Assembly: GCA_025936115.1 (NCBI GenBank)
Contig: JAICTZ010000006.1
Span: forward strand, 186,001-250,000
Direction of reading: 5' to 3'
DNA from: Polyangiaceae bacterium
GTDB taxonomy: Bacteria; Myxococcota_A; Polyangia; Polyangiales; Polyangiaceae
DNA length: 64,000 bases
Part shown: piece by piece, positions 35,479-43,923 of the stretch
Position numbering within the stretch: position 1 is the stretch's first letter
Layout: each line of letters starts with the position of its first letter
Position numbers and translations under genes: made by a program
Notes under the pieces: model-generated
The model's input: only the letters and a program-made list of their open reading frames with translations
What the model was told of the DNA's origin: nothing
Database searches by the model: none

Positions 35479-37080
35479 ATGTTACGCCGCGCTTCGCTGG
35501 GCAAGTCAAACGTGGGTTCCGCGGCTTTCAGGGCTTTCGCGCTCGTCGCTCCTCCGCCCGGGGGTCGCGTTCGCACGCGCGTGTTGCGCGCCGTTCGACG
35601 CGCTTGGTTTTTTGCGCTGCTCGTCGCGGTCTGCTGGTTTTACGGCTTCATCGGCTCCGCGGGAATGCCCGACTGGCCGGTCTACGGCGTCTACCACGAC
35701 CTGCAAGCGAACGGCTTTTTGAGCGGCCACCTGTCGCTGCCGATCCAGCCTGACCCGCACCTGCTCCAGGCGAAAAATCCTTACGACTATTCGAACGTCA
35801 ATTACTGGTGGCTCGACGCGAGCTTCTACAAGGGCAAGTACTACATGTACTGGGGCCCGGTGCCTGCGCTCTGCGACGCTGCCGTGAAATGGCTGCTCGG
35901 AATTCGCGCTTCGCTCGGCGACCAGTACCTCGCAGTCTTCTTCCACTGCATGACGTTCTGGTGCGGTGCGCTGCTCGTCGAGCGCATGGTCACGCGGCTG
36001 TTCTCCGCTCGCGCGCGAGGCTTCATCGCGCTCGGTGCGCTCGTCTTCGCATTCGCCAATCCCTCGCCGCACGGAGTCGCTACGGCGAGCACGTACCAAA
36101 CCGCGATCATCGCGGCGCAGGCCTGGCTCTGCTTCGGGCTCATCTTCGCTTTCGACGCCGTGTGGCACGCGGCAAGTCCCGCGGCGCGCTGGTGGCGGCT
36201 CGCGCTCGCGGGCTTCGGTTGGGCCCTTTCGCTGGGCTCGCGCGCCAGCATGATGCCCGCCATCGCCCTCTTGATCCCGCTCGCCGCGCTCGCCGAAGCG
36301 TGGCCTCATCGCTCGCGGCTGCGCCGCTTCGTCGTCGCTGCACTCTTGCTCGGTATGCCGGTTGCCGCCGCGTCGGTCGGCTTGCTCACCTTCAACAAGC
36401 TGCGCTTCGACAACTGGTTCGAGTTCGGCTCGAAGGTGCAGCTTTCCGCGTTTCCCATTCGATTTTCGCCGATCTACGTCGCCGGCAACCTCTACTCCTA
36501 CACCTTTCGTCCGTGGGCGCTCTCGTGCGAGTTCCCCTACCTCGACCAGGTCTGGAACATGGGCCGCGCGGCGTTTCCACACGGCTTTCCGCTCCCGGCC
36601 GACTACGAGGTCATCGAGCCCGTGGTCGGCTGGGCGCTCGCGGTGCCGCTCGCGTGGCTGCTTCCCTTCGCGTTCGCGCTCGCTCCGCGCCCGTGGCGTC
36701 TTTCGGGACGACGTGATCGCGCCTACCTGTTTTGCCTGCTCGCCTTCGCGATCCTCGCGTCGGCGACGGGCGTCATCACGCTGCTCATCTACGGCGCCAC
36801 GATGCGCTACCTCGCGGACGTGAGCTCCGGCATCGTCCTGCTCGGACTGCTCGGCGCCTACGCGTTGCGCTACCACCGCTGGGGGCTCGCCGCGCCACGC
36901 GCGGTCACCGGCGTCATCGGCGCGCTGTCGTTCGCGACGATCGTGATTGGACTCCTGCTCGGCTATCAGGGCTATAACCGCCACTTCCACAGCTACAATC
37001 CAAAGCTCGATCACAAGATCGTGATGGCATTGTCGATGTGCGGTTCACCCGAGCGCTCCGCGGCGGCGGCGCGCCGCTAG
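35479..37080 (+). CDS. polytopic membrane protein, GT-C-like
   Basis: A 533-residue protein with about ten or more membrane segments. Near residues 105-135 the extracytoplasmic loop YWWLDASFYKGKYYMYWGP matches a family of bacterial membrane proteins with a D-x-S-F-Y-x-G-K-Y-Y signature found among putative glycosyltransferases. The ATG used has a poor ribosome binding site; later GTG codons (for example before RTRVLRAVRRAW) are possible. It is divergent from the methyltransferase at 34557. Function inferred from topology and context. Confidence 0.65.
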   Translation: MLRRASLGKSNVGSAAFRAFALVAPPPGGRVRTRVLRAVRRAWFFALLVAVCWFYGFIGSAGMPDWPVYGVYHDLQANGFLSGHLSLPIQPDPHLLQAKNPYDYSNVNYWWLDASFYKGKYYMYWGPVPALCDAAVKWLLGIRASLGDQYLAVFFHCMTFWCGALLVERMVTRLFSARARGFIALGALVFAFANPSPHGVATASTYQTAIIAAQAWLCFGLIFAFDAVWHAASPAARWWRLALAGFGWALSLGSRASMMPAIALLIPLAALAEAWPHRSRLRRFVVAALLLGMPVAAASVGLLTFNKLRFDNWFEFGSKVQLSAFPIRFSPIYVAGNLYSYTFRPWALSCEFPYLDQVWNMGRAAFPHGFPLPADYEVIEPVVGWALAVPLAWLLPFAFALAPRPWRLSGRRDRAYLFCLLAFAILASATGVITLLIYGATMRYLADVSSGIVLLGLLGAYALRYHRWGLAAPRAVTGVIGALSFATIVIGLLLGYQGYNRHFHSYNPKLDHKIVMALSMCGSPERSAAAARR

Positions 37081-37180
37081 GACCGACCCGCACATGGTCG
37101 GCACGGAACGTCGGACTGGCCGAGCTCCTCGGCTGCTCGTCACCCCGTCGAGCATTGGCGCGCGCACGGCCCCCTTGTAC

Positions 37181-37186
37181 TAGTCT
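37181..37186 (+). promoter_or_regulatory. -10-like element upstream of a GT2 gene
   Basis: TAC-TAGTCT lies 12 nt before the ATG at 37199, in a 118-bp gap with no clear ribosome binding site. Confidence 0.3.
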
Positions 37187-37198
37187 CGATACCCGACG

Positions 37199-38209
37199 AT
37201 GAGCGCCTCCCTCCCCCGTGACGCAGAGCCGCTCCGCTTGACGATCGTCATGCCCGTCTTCGAGGATTTTGCGGCCGCGAACCTCGTCTGCAAGGCCCTC
37301 GACGCGGCCCTCGCAGAGCTCGACGGCGTCCAAACGCGTGTGCTCCTGCTCGACGACGGGAGTCCGTCGGGGCTCCACGGCTGGTCGCCGTTCACCCTCG
37401 CGCGCCTCGAACGCATCGACGTCCTGAGGCTTCGTCGCAACCTCGGCCACCAGCGCGCCATTGCCGTCGGCCTGTGCCATCTCACCGACGAAGGCGCGAC
37501 CGACGCCGTAATCGTCATGGACGCCGACGGTGAAGACCGTCCGGACGACGTCCCGCGGCTCATCGCAGAGCACTCGCGCACGCGCGACGTCATGCTCTTC
37601 GCCGAGCGCCGCAAGCGCATGGAGGGCGCGACCTTCCAGCTCGGCTACCTCGCCTATCGAACGCTCCATCGCGTCCTTACGGGCATCCCGGTGCGCGTCG
37701 GTAACTTCAGTCTGCTTCCGGCCCAAGCCCTGCCACGGCTGGTTTGCATGTCGGAGCTCTGGAACCACTACGCGGGCGCGGCGCTGCGCTCGCGTTTTCC
37801 CCAGCGCCGCGTGCCGCTCGACCGCGGCTCGCGTGTCCTCGGACGCTCGCAAATGGGCGGCATCATCCCGCTCGTCATGCACGGCATCGCGGGCATCGCG
37901 ACGTTTCACGATCTCGTCGCGACGCGCATCCTCGTTGCGAGCATCGGACTCGTAGCGTTGCTCACGGCGGCGCTCATGACGGTGGTCGGTATCCGCTTCG
38001 GTACGACGCTCGCGATTCCGGGCTGGGCAACGTACGCGGCGGGCACGCTGCTGGTGCTTGCGATTCAGGTACTGACGATTGCGTTTAGCCTCGTACTGTC
38101 GCTGATCAGCGGCAGAACCGGCGCAAGCTTCATCCCGTGTCGCGAGTACGGGGCTTTCATGGGCCCGATTGAAACGATGGCAGAGCGCGGTCGGACCAGC
38201 GCACCATGA
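37199..38209 (+). CDS. GT2 glycosyltransferase with C-terminal membrane segments
   Basis: A 336-residue family 2 transferase of the DPM1/GtrB type, which loads a sugar onto polyprenyl phosphate. The N-terminus LTIVMPVFEDF, LLLDDGSPSG and the DxD-like VMDADGEDRPDDVP are clear, followed by SLLPAQALPRL. Two to three hydrophobic segments after residue 235 anchor it. It would supply lipid-linked donors to the nearby GT-C proteins. It overlaps the next gene by 4 bp (ATGA). Confidence 0.82.
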   Translation: MSASLPRDAEPLRLTIVMPVFEDFAAANLVCKALDAALAELDGVQTRVLLLDDGSPSGLHGWSPFTLARLERIDVLRLRRNLGHQRAIAVGLCHLTDEGATDAVIVMDADGEDRPDDVPRLIAEHSRTRDVMLFAERRKRMEGATFQLGYLAYRTLHRVLTGIPVRVGNFSLLPAQALPRLVCMSELWNHYAGAALRSRFPQRRVPLDRGSRVLGRSQMGGIIPLVMHGIAGIATFHDLVATRILVASIGLVALLTAALMTVVGIRFGTTLAIPGWATYAAGTLLVLAIQVLTIAFSLVLSLISGRTGASFIPCREYGAFMGPIETMAERGRTSAP

Positions 38210-39657
38210 GCCTGCAACGAGCGGTGGTGCGTTGGAGGATCCCGCGGAGCGCGAGGGCGTATGCCGGGCTCGCCCTCGTCGGACTGACGTTCGTCGTGAG
38301 CCGGATCTTGTACGCTGCCGAAGGCGTCACTTTCGACGCCAGTAGCATCCCCTGGTTCTCGCAGCTTCTCGACCCACCGCTCTTGCAGCATCGGCTGCTC
38401 GAGAGCTTGCTCTATCTCCACGCTCAGCCGCCGTTCTACAATCTGCTGACCGGCGTCGCACTCAAGCTTGCGCCGGACGCGCCCGCGCGCGTGCTTCATC
38501 CCTTCTTCATGCTGTGCAGCCTGTACCTCGGCTGCTCGGCTAACTTCATTCTGCTCCGGCTGCGCGTGCATTTCGTGATCGCCGCCCTCGTGGCCGCGGC
38601 GATCACCGCGTCACCGCCCGTAGTGTTGTTCGAGAATTGGTACTTCTATCCGCACCTGAACGTCACCTGGCTCGTGGGTGGCGTGGCTTGGCTCGCCGCG
38701 AGCCGCGGTCGACCAGGCGTCAAGTTGCTGATTGCCAGCGGACACTTTGCGGGACTCGTGCTGACGCGCAGCCTGTTTCATCCACTGTTTTTTGTGCTAA
38801 TCGGGCTCGTCGTGGTGTGGTTGCTGGGGCGCGGGCGGCGCGGCAGCGCCTTGAAATGGTTCGCGGCACCGGGCCTGCTCGTGGCGGCTTGGTGCCTGAA
38901 AAACGAGCTCTTGTTCGACTTCCCCGGCACTTCGTCGTGGAGTTCCCGTAACTTCTCCCACGCCGTGGTGAGCGTCTTGGAACCTCGATTGATTCACAAG
39001 GCGCGGCGCCACCACCGCTTCAGTCGAGCCATCCGTACGGACTGGTTCGCGCCGGGGGACGTGAACATCGCCGTCTTCAAGCTGCACCGCCATGGCACGG
39101 GGATTCCCGCGCTCGATCAGATCACCAAGACGACTCCGCCGCACATGGCAAACTTCAATCATTTCTCGTATCCGGAGACTCAGCGCTTTTATGCCGACGA
39201 CGCTCGGACGCTGCTCGTGACCTATCCATTCGAGTTCTTGCGAGCACTCCCGCGCACGACGATTCCGATCTTCTTTCGACCGGTCACATCGAGCTTCATG
39301 GACGCAAACATCGGAAAAATTCCGAACGAGACCGCTGCTTTCAATCGGTTCGAAGCCTCCGCGTCGGCGCACACGCTCCTCGGAGGGGGATTGCTGCTCG
39401 CGCTGCTGCGGGTGCTCGGGCGCCGGACGCCACGAGCGGAGCGCGTCACCTGGGCGGTGATGCTGCTGACGATTCTTTGGGTGACATGCGTGGGGATCGT
39501 CGGCGAAAACGGCGAAAACTATCGCTTTCGCTACAACGTACTGTGGCTTGCATGGCTCGCGGCGACCGCGGGCTACTCAGCGTTTGCGCCGCATGCTGTT
39601 CGTCTGACGAGTGCGATCCGACGGGCGTTCACGCCCACGCGGGCCGACGCCTGCTGA
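38206..39657 (+). CDS. polytopic GT-C-like membrane protein
   Basis: A 483-residue protein with about nine membrane segments. The first loop holds SSIPWFSQLLDPPLL and HAQPPFYNLLTGVAL, the latter resembling the P-P-x-Y-N-L-L pattern of GT-C/ArnT-like proteins. It is translationally coupled to the GT2 gene just upstream, which suggests the GT2 enzyme makes its donor. No catalytic pair can be assigned with certainty. Confidence 0.62.
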   Translation: MSLQRAVVRWRIPRSARAYAGLALVGLTFVVSRILYAAEGVTFDASSIPWFSQLLDPPLLQHRLLESLLYLHAQPPFYNLLTGVALKLAPDAPARVLHPFFMLCSLYLGCSANFILLRLRVHFVIAALVAAAITASPPVVLFENWYFYPHLNVTWLVGGVAWLAASRGRPGVKLLIASGHFAGLVLTRSLFHPLFFVLIGLVVVWLLGRGRRGSALKWFAAPGLLVAAWCLKNELLFDFPGTSSWSSRNFSHAVVSVLEPRLIHKARRHHRFSRAIRTDWFAPGDVNIAVFKLHRHGTGIPALDQITKTTPPHMANFNHFSYPETQRFYADDARTLLVTYPFEFLRALPRTTIPIFFRPVTSSFMDANIGKIPNETAAFNRFEASASAHTLLGGGLLLALLRVLGRRTPRAERVTWAVMLLTILWVTCVGIVGENGENYRFRYNVLWLAWLAATAGYSAFAPHAVRLTSAIRRAFTPTRADAC

Positions 39658-39673
39658 CCCGCGTAGCGGCGCA

Positions 39674-41296
39674 CTAGCGCCTGACGAACGGTGCGCCGAT
39701 CCTGCGGGCGTTCTCGAGCGTCATCACGACAACGCGCTGGGAGCCTATCCAGGTCGGATACCAGTCGAAGTTCATGTCGAGCGGGCCGAAGCTCTGCTCG
39801 GCGGAAAAGGGGTCATTGGCCGGCCAGTCGAAGGGATTCGGGCCCTCGTCGGGAGCGACGAAGACGACGTGGTCAGGGTGCCGGCCGCCGACGTTCGGCG
39901 GAAGCGCGAGATGTTCGTTGGACGCGACCGCGCGCACCTGCGGCGACAAGCGGAATTGTGACTCCGGCTTGGCGGCGACGTACGCGAGCGCCTGTCGGAC
40001 GTCGTCCGGAACAGTCGCGTGTCGGATGCTCTCGGCGGCCGTGACGAGGTAGGCGCCGTTCAGGACAGCCGCGCCGCCGAGCGCGGTGTAGACGAGCGAG
40101 CGCAGCGCGAGGTTCGGCAGCCAATCGGCCAGCGCTCCGCAGGCACGCGCGAGCATCAGGCCGAAGAACGGCGTCAACAAGAGATAGTTGCGCACGATCA
40201 GCGCGGCGTAACGGAAAGCAAAGAACAGCAGGAAGATGATCGGGAAGCCGATCAGCAGGAGCCCTACTCTCCGGTTTCGTCGTAACCACACGACGGCTCC
40301 CGCGAGCGCGCCGCCGAAGAGCGTGAACGAAACGACCGGGTACGGCGAGAAATAGTCGAGCCCGAAGTAGAGCATCACTCGATAGAGGTGATCCCACCCG
40401 AGTCCGACGGTGTACCCGTAATGGCCCTTCTGGTAGCGGGACGAAATGTAAGTGAGCAGCTGGATGAAGGTGAACGGTTCGAGCAGCGTCGCGGGCGTCG
40501 TGATCAGGTAGGTGACGAACGCCGTCGCCAAGAGCGCGAACGCGCGCGTCAGCTGAGCGCGCAGCTGATAAGGCGAATAGCGCGAGGCGCCGACGGCGAT
40601 GACGGGGACGAGCAGCGGAACCGCAGGAAACTTCGTTCCGATCGCGAGGCCCGTCGTGACGGCCGCCCCGTAGAGCAAGCTCTGCCGACCGAAGCGCCAA
40701 TAACTCGCGAGCAGCAGCAACGTGAGCGCGCAGAATTGAACGGCGACGCAATCGGTCGCAACCCAACGCGCGTGGTACGCGAATTCCCACGACAAGCCGA
40801 GCGTGGCGGCCGCGACGGTCGCCTCCCAGGTGCGCAAACGCAGCACGAGCGCGGCGCAGTAGGTCCACACGATCGCGAGCGCGCTCACGACGATGAACAA
40901 GCCGCGCGCCTCGAGCAAGTACTCGGAGCGCGAAATGGAGTGAATCATCGCCGCGTGAATCGCGTCGGGGCGCAGGCCGACGTGCAGCGCCGCCAAGAAG
41001 CCGCTCCAAAGCGCCGGCAGGAGCACGAGCCACTTGGACAGCGCCGGATAGATGGCGGCACGTGGCATGAACAGGCCCGACTGCACCATCTCCCGCACCG
41101 GATCGACCTGCCAAGCGACCTCGTCCCAGTGGTCGCCGAAGTTGATGCCCCGAAAATCCGTGACGATGAACAAGCCGAGCAGGGGCACGAGCGGCCAGGC
41201 GCGCGTCAGCACCGAAAGAGCCTTCCGCCGCAGCATCTCACCGCGCCGCGCGGCCCTGAACGCCTGGCCGTACGGACGCGTCATCACGTCGGGCAT
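39674..41296 (-). CDS. GT39/83-like membrane glycosyltransferase
   Basis: A 540-residue polytopic protein. After the first membrane segment comes INFGDHWDEVAWQ, matching the periplasmic D-x-x-D-E acidic motif of ArnT/PMT-like GT-C enzymes; SRSEYLLEARGLF and YHARWVATDCVAVQF follow. The tail after residue 460 is soluble. ATG 41296 is used; ATG 41284 is equally possible, and the frame is open further upstream without family-like sequence. It is divergent from the next gene across a 157-bp gap. Confidence 0.72.
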   Translation of the reverse strand: MPDVMTRPYGQAFRAARRGEMLRRKALSVLTRAWPLVPLLGLFIVTDFRGINFGDHWDEVAWQVDPVREMVQSGLFMPRAAIYPALSKWLVLLPALWSGFLAALHVGLRPDAIHAAMIHSISRSEYLLEARGLFIVVSALAIVWTYCAALVLRLRTWEATVAAATLGLSWEFAYHARWVATDCVAVQFCALTLLLLASYWRFGRQSLLYGAAVTTGLAIGTKFPAVPLLVPVIAVGASRYSPYQLRAQLTRAFALLATAFVTYLITTPATLLEPFTFIQLLTYISSRYQKGHYGYTVGLGWDHLYRVMLYFGLDYFSPYPVVSFTLFGGALAGAVVWLRRNRRVGLLLIGFPIIFLLFFAFRYAALIVRNYLLLTPFFGLMLARACGALADWLPNLALRSLVYTALGGAAVLNGAYLVTAAESIRHATVPDDVRQALAYVAAKPESQFRLSPQVRAVASNEHLALPPNVGGRHPDHVVFVAPDEGPNPFDWPANDPFSAEQSFGPLDMNFDWYPTWIGSQRVVVMTLENARRIGAPFVRR

Positions 41297-41431
41297 CGCC
41301 GCCACGCGCCGAGTGTACCCGAAAGCGCGCGCCGCGACGGCCGCCGTATCGCTCGCGCTGGGCGCGGCGCTGGACGGCGGCGCGAACCTCGTGCAGAGAA
41401 AGCGCGCGTCGCCGGCGAAGGCTGGCTTTGC

Positions 41432-41437
41432 TATGCT
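41432..41437 (+). promoter_or_regulatory. -10-like element TATGCT with downstream ribosome site
   Basis: TTGC-TATGCT lies 16 nt before the ATG at 41454, and a GGTGGG ribosome-binding-like stretch sits between them, so this gene is not leaderless. Confidence 0.35.
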
Positions 41438-41453
41438 CCGGTTCGGTGGGTAA

Positions 41454-43157
41454 ATGCACGGTAACCCGCGACCTCGCGCGAGCTCGTCTCTACGGCTCGT
41501 GCTTGCAACGACGCTAGGCCTCCTCTGTACGCCCGTCCTGGTCGACCTCGCGGTCTCGGGCAAGCGGCGTCCATTCGGGTACGCCGCGGCGGATACCTTC
41601 TACTATTTGGTCGTCGCGAGAAACGTCGCGCGACACGGCTCGTTTTCCTTCGACGCCGAGCATGCGACGAACGGATTTCACCCGCTGTGGCAGTTGCTCA
41701 CCGGCGCGCTCGCGTTCGTGACGGAGCTGTTCGGCGGCCACGGGCGCGCCTTGCTGCTGGCAGCAATCCTCTTGAGCCTCGGCCTCGTGGCGGCGGGCGT
41801 CGCGCTGCTTGCCCGCGCCTTCGCGGACGACGGCGTGCTCACCCCCTGGTTTGCCCTCGTGCCCGTGGGGGTCTACGGCTTCTTGCTGGCGCCGTTCTGG
41901 CTCGCACGCCTGGCCGTACTCGCCGATCCGGCGACGAGCATGGAGGGACCGTTTCCCGTCTACGGCACGCTCTGGAGCTACGTCAACGGCATGGAAAGCG
42001 GGGCCGTGCTCTGCGCCTTCGGACTTTGCGCGCTCCTGCATCGAGCTTGGAACCGAGCACCGACGCTCGCGCGAGCGGTTCACTATGGACTCGCTTTGGC
42101 GGCGCTCACGCTCGCGCGACTCGACCACGTCTTCTTCGCGCTGGCGCTCACGGCCGAGTGGTGCCTGAGCGCGCTGCATCGCCGCCGGCCGGCGCCCGAA
42201 TGGCTCGCGCTGCTCGCTGCCTTCGGTTTACCCGTCGCAACGGATCTCGCCATCAACGTCCACTGGTTCGGCAGCGCGATGCCCATCAGCGGAGCGCTCA
42301 AGACGAGCTTCCCTCACGTCACTCAGATCCACGTCCAAAGTGTCATCGATACCTGGAAGCTCGGGAGCGCTTACAACCTATTCGTGCTCCAGCGCGAAGC
42401 GTCGCTGTTCGTGCCCGTGATCTTCGCACTCGGTTACCTCGCGCTGACGTTTCGCGTCGAGCTTGCCGGACGCAGGGTCGCTCTTCGTTACCGGGCGACG
42501 ACTCGCGCGTACGATCGTTTCCTGACGCCGACGGCCGTGGGAGTCCTTGGCCTCGCCGCCTACAACATTCTCTTCCTCATCGACGGCCCCGGCTCCTGGT
42601 ACGTGCCGGTTTCGACGCTGTTCGTCTCGCTCGCCGTCGTCGCGATCATCGACCGTTCCGCCCGGACCCTGCGTCCGAAGGCTGCCCGGCTGGTGCTAGC
42701 CGCCGTCACGTGCGTTTCACTCGCCTTCTTCCTGAAGCTCGAACGTCAAGTCGACTACCACCGCATGTACGCCGACTTCTTCCTTCTCGACGCTCCGGCG
42801 ATCAGGCGCCACTTCGGCGGCAAGACGCCGCGCTTCCTCGAGGTCGATGACGGCATCGTGAGCTATTCGCTCGACGTGCCCGCGATGTCGGCCGGACTCG
42901 CGCTCGACCCCGAGGGGCTCGCGGCGGCCCGCGCCGGGCACTTTTACGAGATCGCGTACGAGCGCGGGTTCAAGTGCGTCACGAGCCTCGTCTACGCCTC
43001 GGCTCAGGCACTATTTTCGGATCCGTCGCCCGCCGAGGCGCGGCGCTACGCGCAGGAACGCTTCGGCAGCGAAGATCTCTCGAGCTTCGATTTTCGCTCG
43101 GCCTTCGTCACGCCGAGGGGGACGCTGGCCCTCGTGTGCGGGCGGAAAAAGCGGTGA
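41454..43157 (+). CDS. polytopic GT-C-like membrane protein
   Basis: A 567-residue protein with about ten membrane segments and a ~130-residue soluble C-terminal domain. The first loop carries AADTFYYLVVARN and, 20 residues on, ATNGFHPLWQLL, a signature of a bacterial GT-C-like family in which D-x-F-Y-Y holds the probable catalytic Asp. A GGTGGG ribosome site precedes the ATG. The soluble tail has no recognised domain. Confidence 0.68.
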   Translation: MHGNPRPRASSSLRLVLATTLGLLCTPVLVDLAVSGKRRPFGYAAADTFYYLVVARNVARHGSFSFDAEHATNGFHPLWQLLTGALAFVTELFGGHGRALLLAAILLSLGLVAAGVALLARAFADDGVLTPWFALVPVGVYGFLLAPFWLARLAVLADPATSMEGPFPVYGTLWSYVNGMESGAVLCAFGLCALLHRAWNRAPTLARAVHYGLALAALTLARLDHVFFALALTAEWCLSALHRRRPAPEWLALLAAFGLPVATDLAINVHWFGSAMPISGALKTSFPHVTQIHVQSVIDTWKLGSAYNLFVLQREASLFVPVIFALGYLALTFRVELAGRRVALRYRATTRAYDRFLTPTAVGVLGLAAYNILFLIDGPGSWYVPVSTLFVSLAVVAIIDRSARTLRPKAARLVLAAVTCVSLAFFLKLERQVDYHRMYADFFLLDAPAIRRHFGGKTPRFLEVDDGIVSYSLDVPAMSAGLALDPEGLAAARAGHFYEIAYERGFKCVTSLVYASAQALFSDPSPAEARRYAQERFGSEDLSSFDFRSAFVTPRGTLALVCGRKKR

Positions 43158-43173
43158 GCGCGGCCGCGAGTGC

Positions 43174-43179
43174 TAATCT
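43174..43179 (+). promoter_or_regulatory. -10-like element upstream of a methyltransferase gene
   Basis: TGC-TAATCT lies 8 nt before the GTG at 43188, in a 30-bp gap, with no ribosome binding site. Confidence 0.35.
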
Positions 43180-43187
43180 CGCGGCCC

Positions 43188-43910
43188 GTGACTTACGACC
43201 CCGCCCACTACGTCGGCACCGAGCTCGAGCTGTTTGCCACCGCGACGAACTGGAAAGCTTACTACTCGCGCCGCATCGCACCTTGGGTTCGCGGCGACGT
43301 GCTCGAGGTGGGCGCCGGCATCGGCACGAATACGCGCGAGCTGCGCACTCCGGCCGTGAAAAGCTGGCTCTGTCTCGAACCGGACGCGGCGCTCGCGGCT
43401 CAGGCGCGCGAGCTCGTGTCTTCGCTGCCCGATTGTGAGGTCGTCGTCGGCACGACCCAGACGACGGCGCTCGGCACCTACGACAGCGTGCTCTACATCG
43501 ACGTGCTCGAGCATATCGAGCACGACCGGGACGAGCTCGAGCGCGCCGCCAAGCTCCTGCGCGAGGACGGCTTCCTCGTGGTGCTCTGCCCCGCGCATCA
43601 GGAGCTCTACAGTGAGCTCGATCGTGCAGTCGGTCATTTCCGCCGCTACGACGCCGAAACACTGACCGCGTGCGGGCCCGCCTCACTATCGCTCGAAAAG
43701 GTCTACTACCTCGACTCGGTCGGCATGCTTGCCTCGCTCGCCAATCGAGCGGTGTTGAAGAGCGGCCAGCCGAGCGTGGGGCAAATCAAGGTCTGGGATC
43801 GCGTGATGATTCCGCTCTCTCGCCTGCTGGATCCATGCATCGGCTACAAGCTCGGGAAGTCGGTCGTCGCAGTCTGGCGCCGAGTACCGACTCGACCTGA
43901 CGTGGGCTAG
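43188..43910 (+). CDS. class I SAM-dependent methyltransferase
   Basis: A 240-residue methyltransferase. SAM loop VLEVGAGIGTNTRELR, then CLEPDAALAAQA, YDSVLYIDVLEHIEHD and LREDGFLVVLCPAHQELYS, with GHFRRYDAETL after it, as seen in enzymes of lipid-linked sugar clusters. GTG 43188 is chosen; a GTG six codons upstream is possible. Its stop lies 13 bp before the GT2-methyltransferase fusion. Target unknown. Confidence 0.8.
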   Translation: MTYDPAHYVGTELELFATATNWKAYYSRRIAPWVRGDVLEVGAGIGTNTRELRTPAVKSWLCLEPDAALAAQARELVSSLPDCEVVVGTTQTTALGTYDSVLYIDVLEHIEHDRDELERAAKLLREDGFLVVLCPAHQELYSELDRAVGHFRRYDAETLTACGPASLSLEKVYYLDSVGMLASLANRAVLKSGQPSVGQIKVWDRVMIPLSRLLDPCIGYKLGKSVVAVWRRVPTRPDVG

Positions 43911-43923
43911 TATTGCCGCGAGC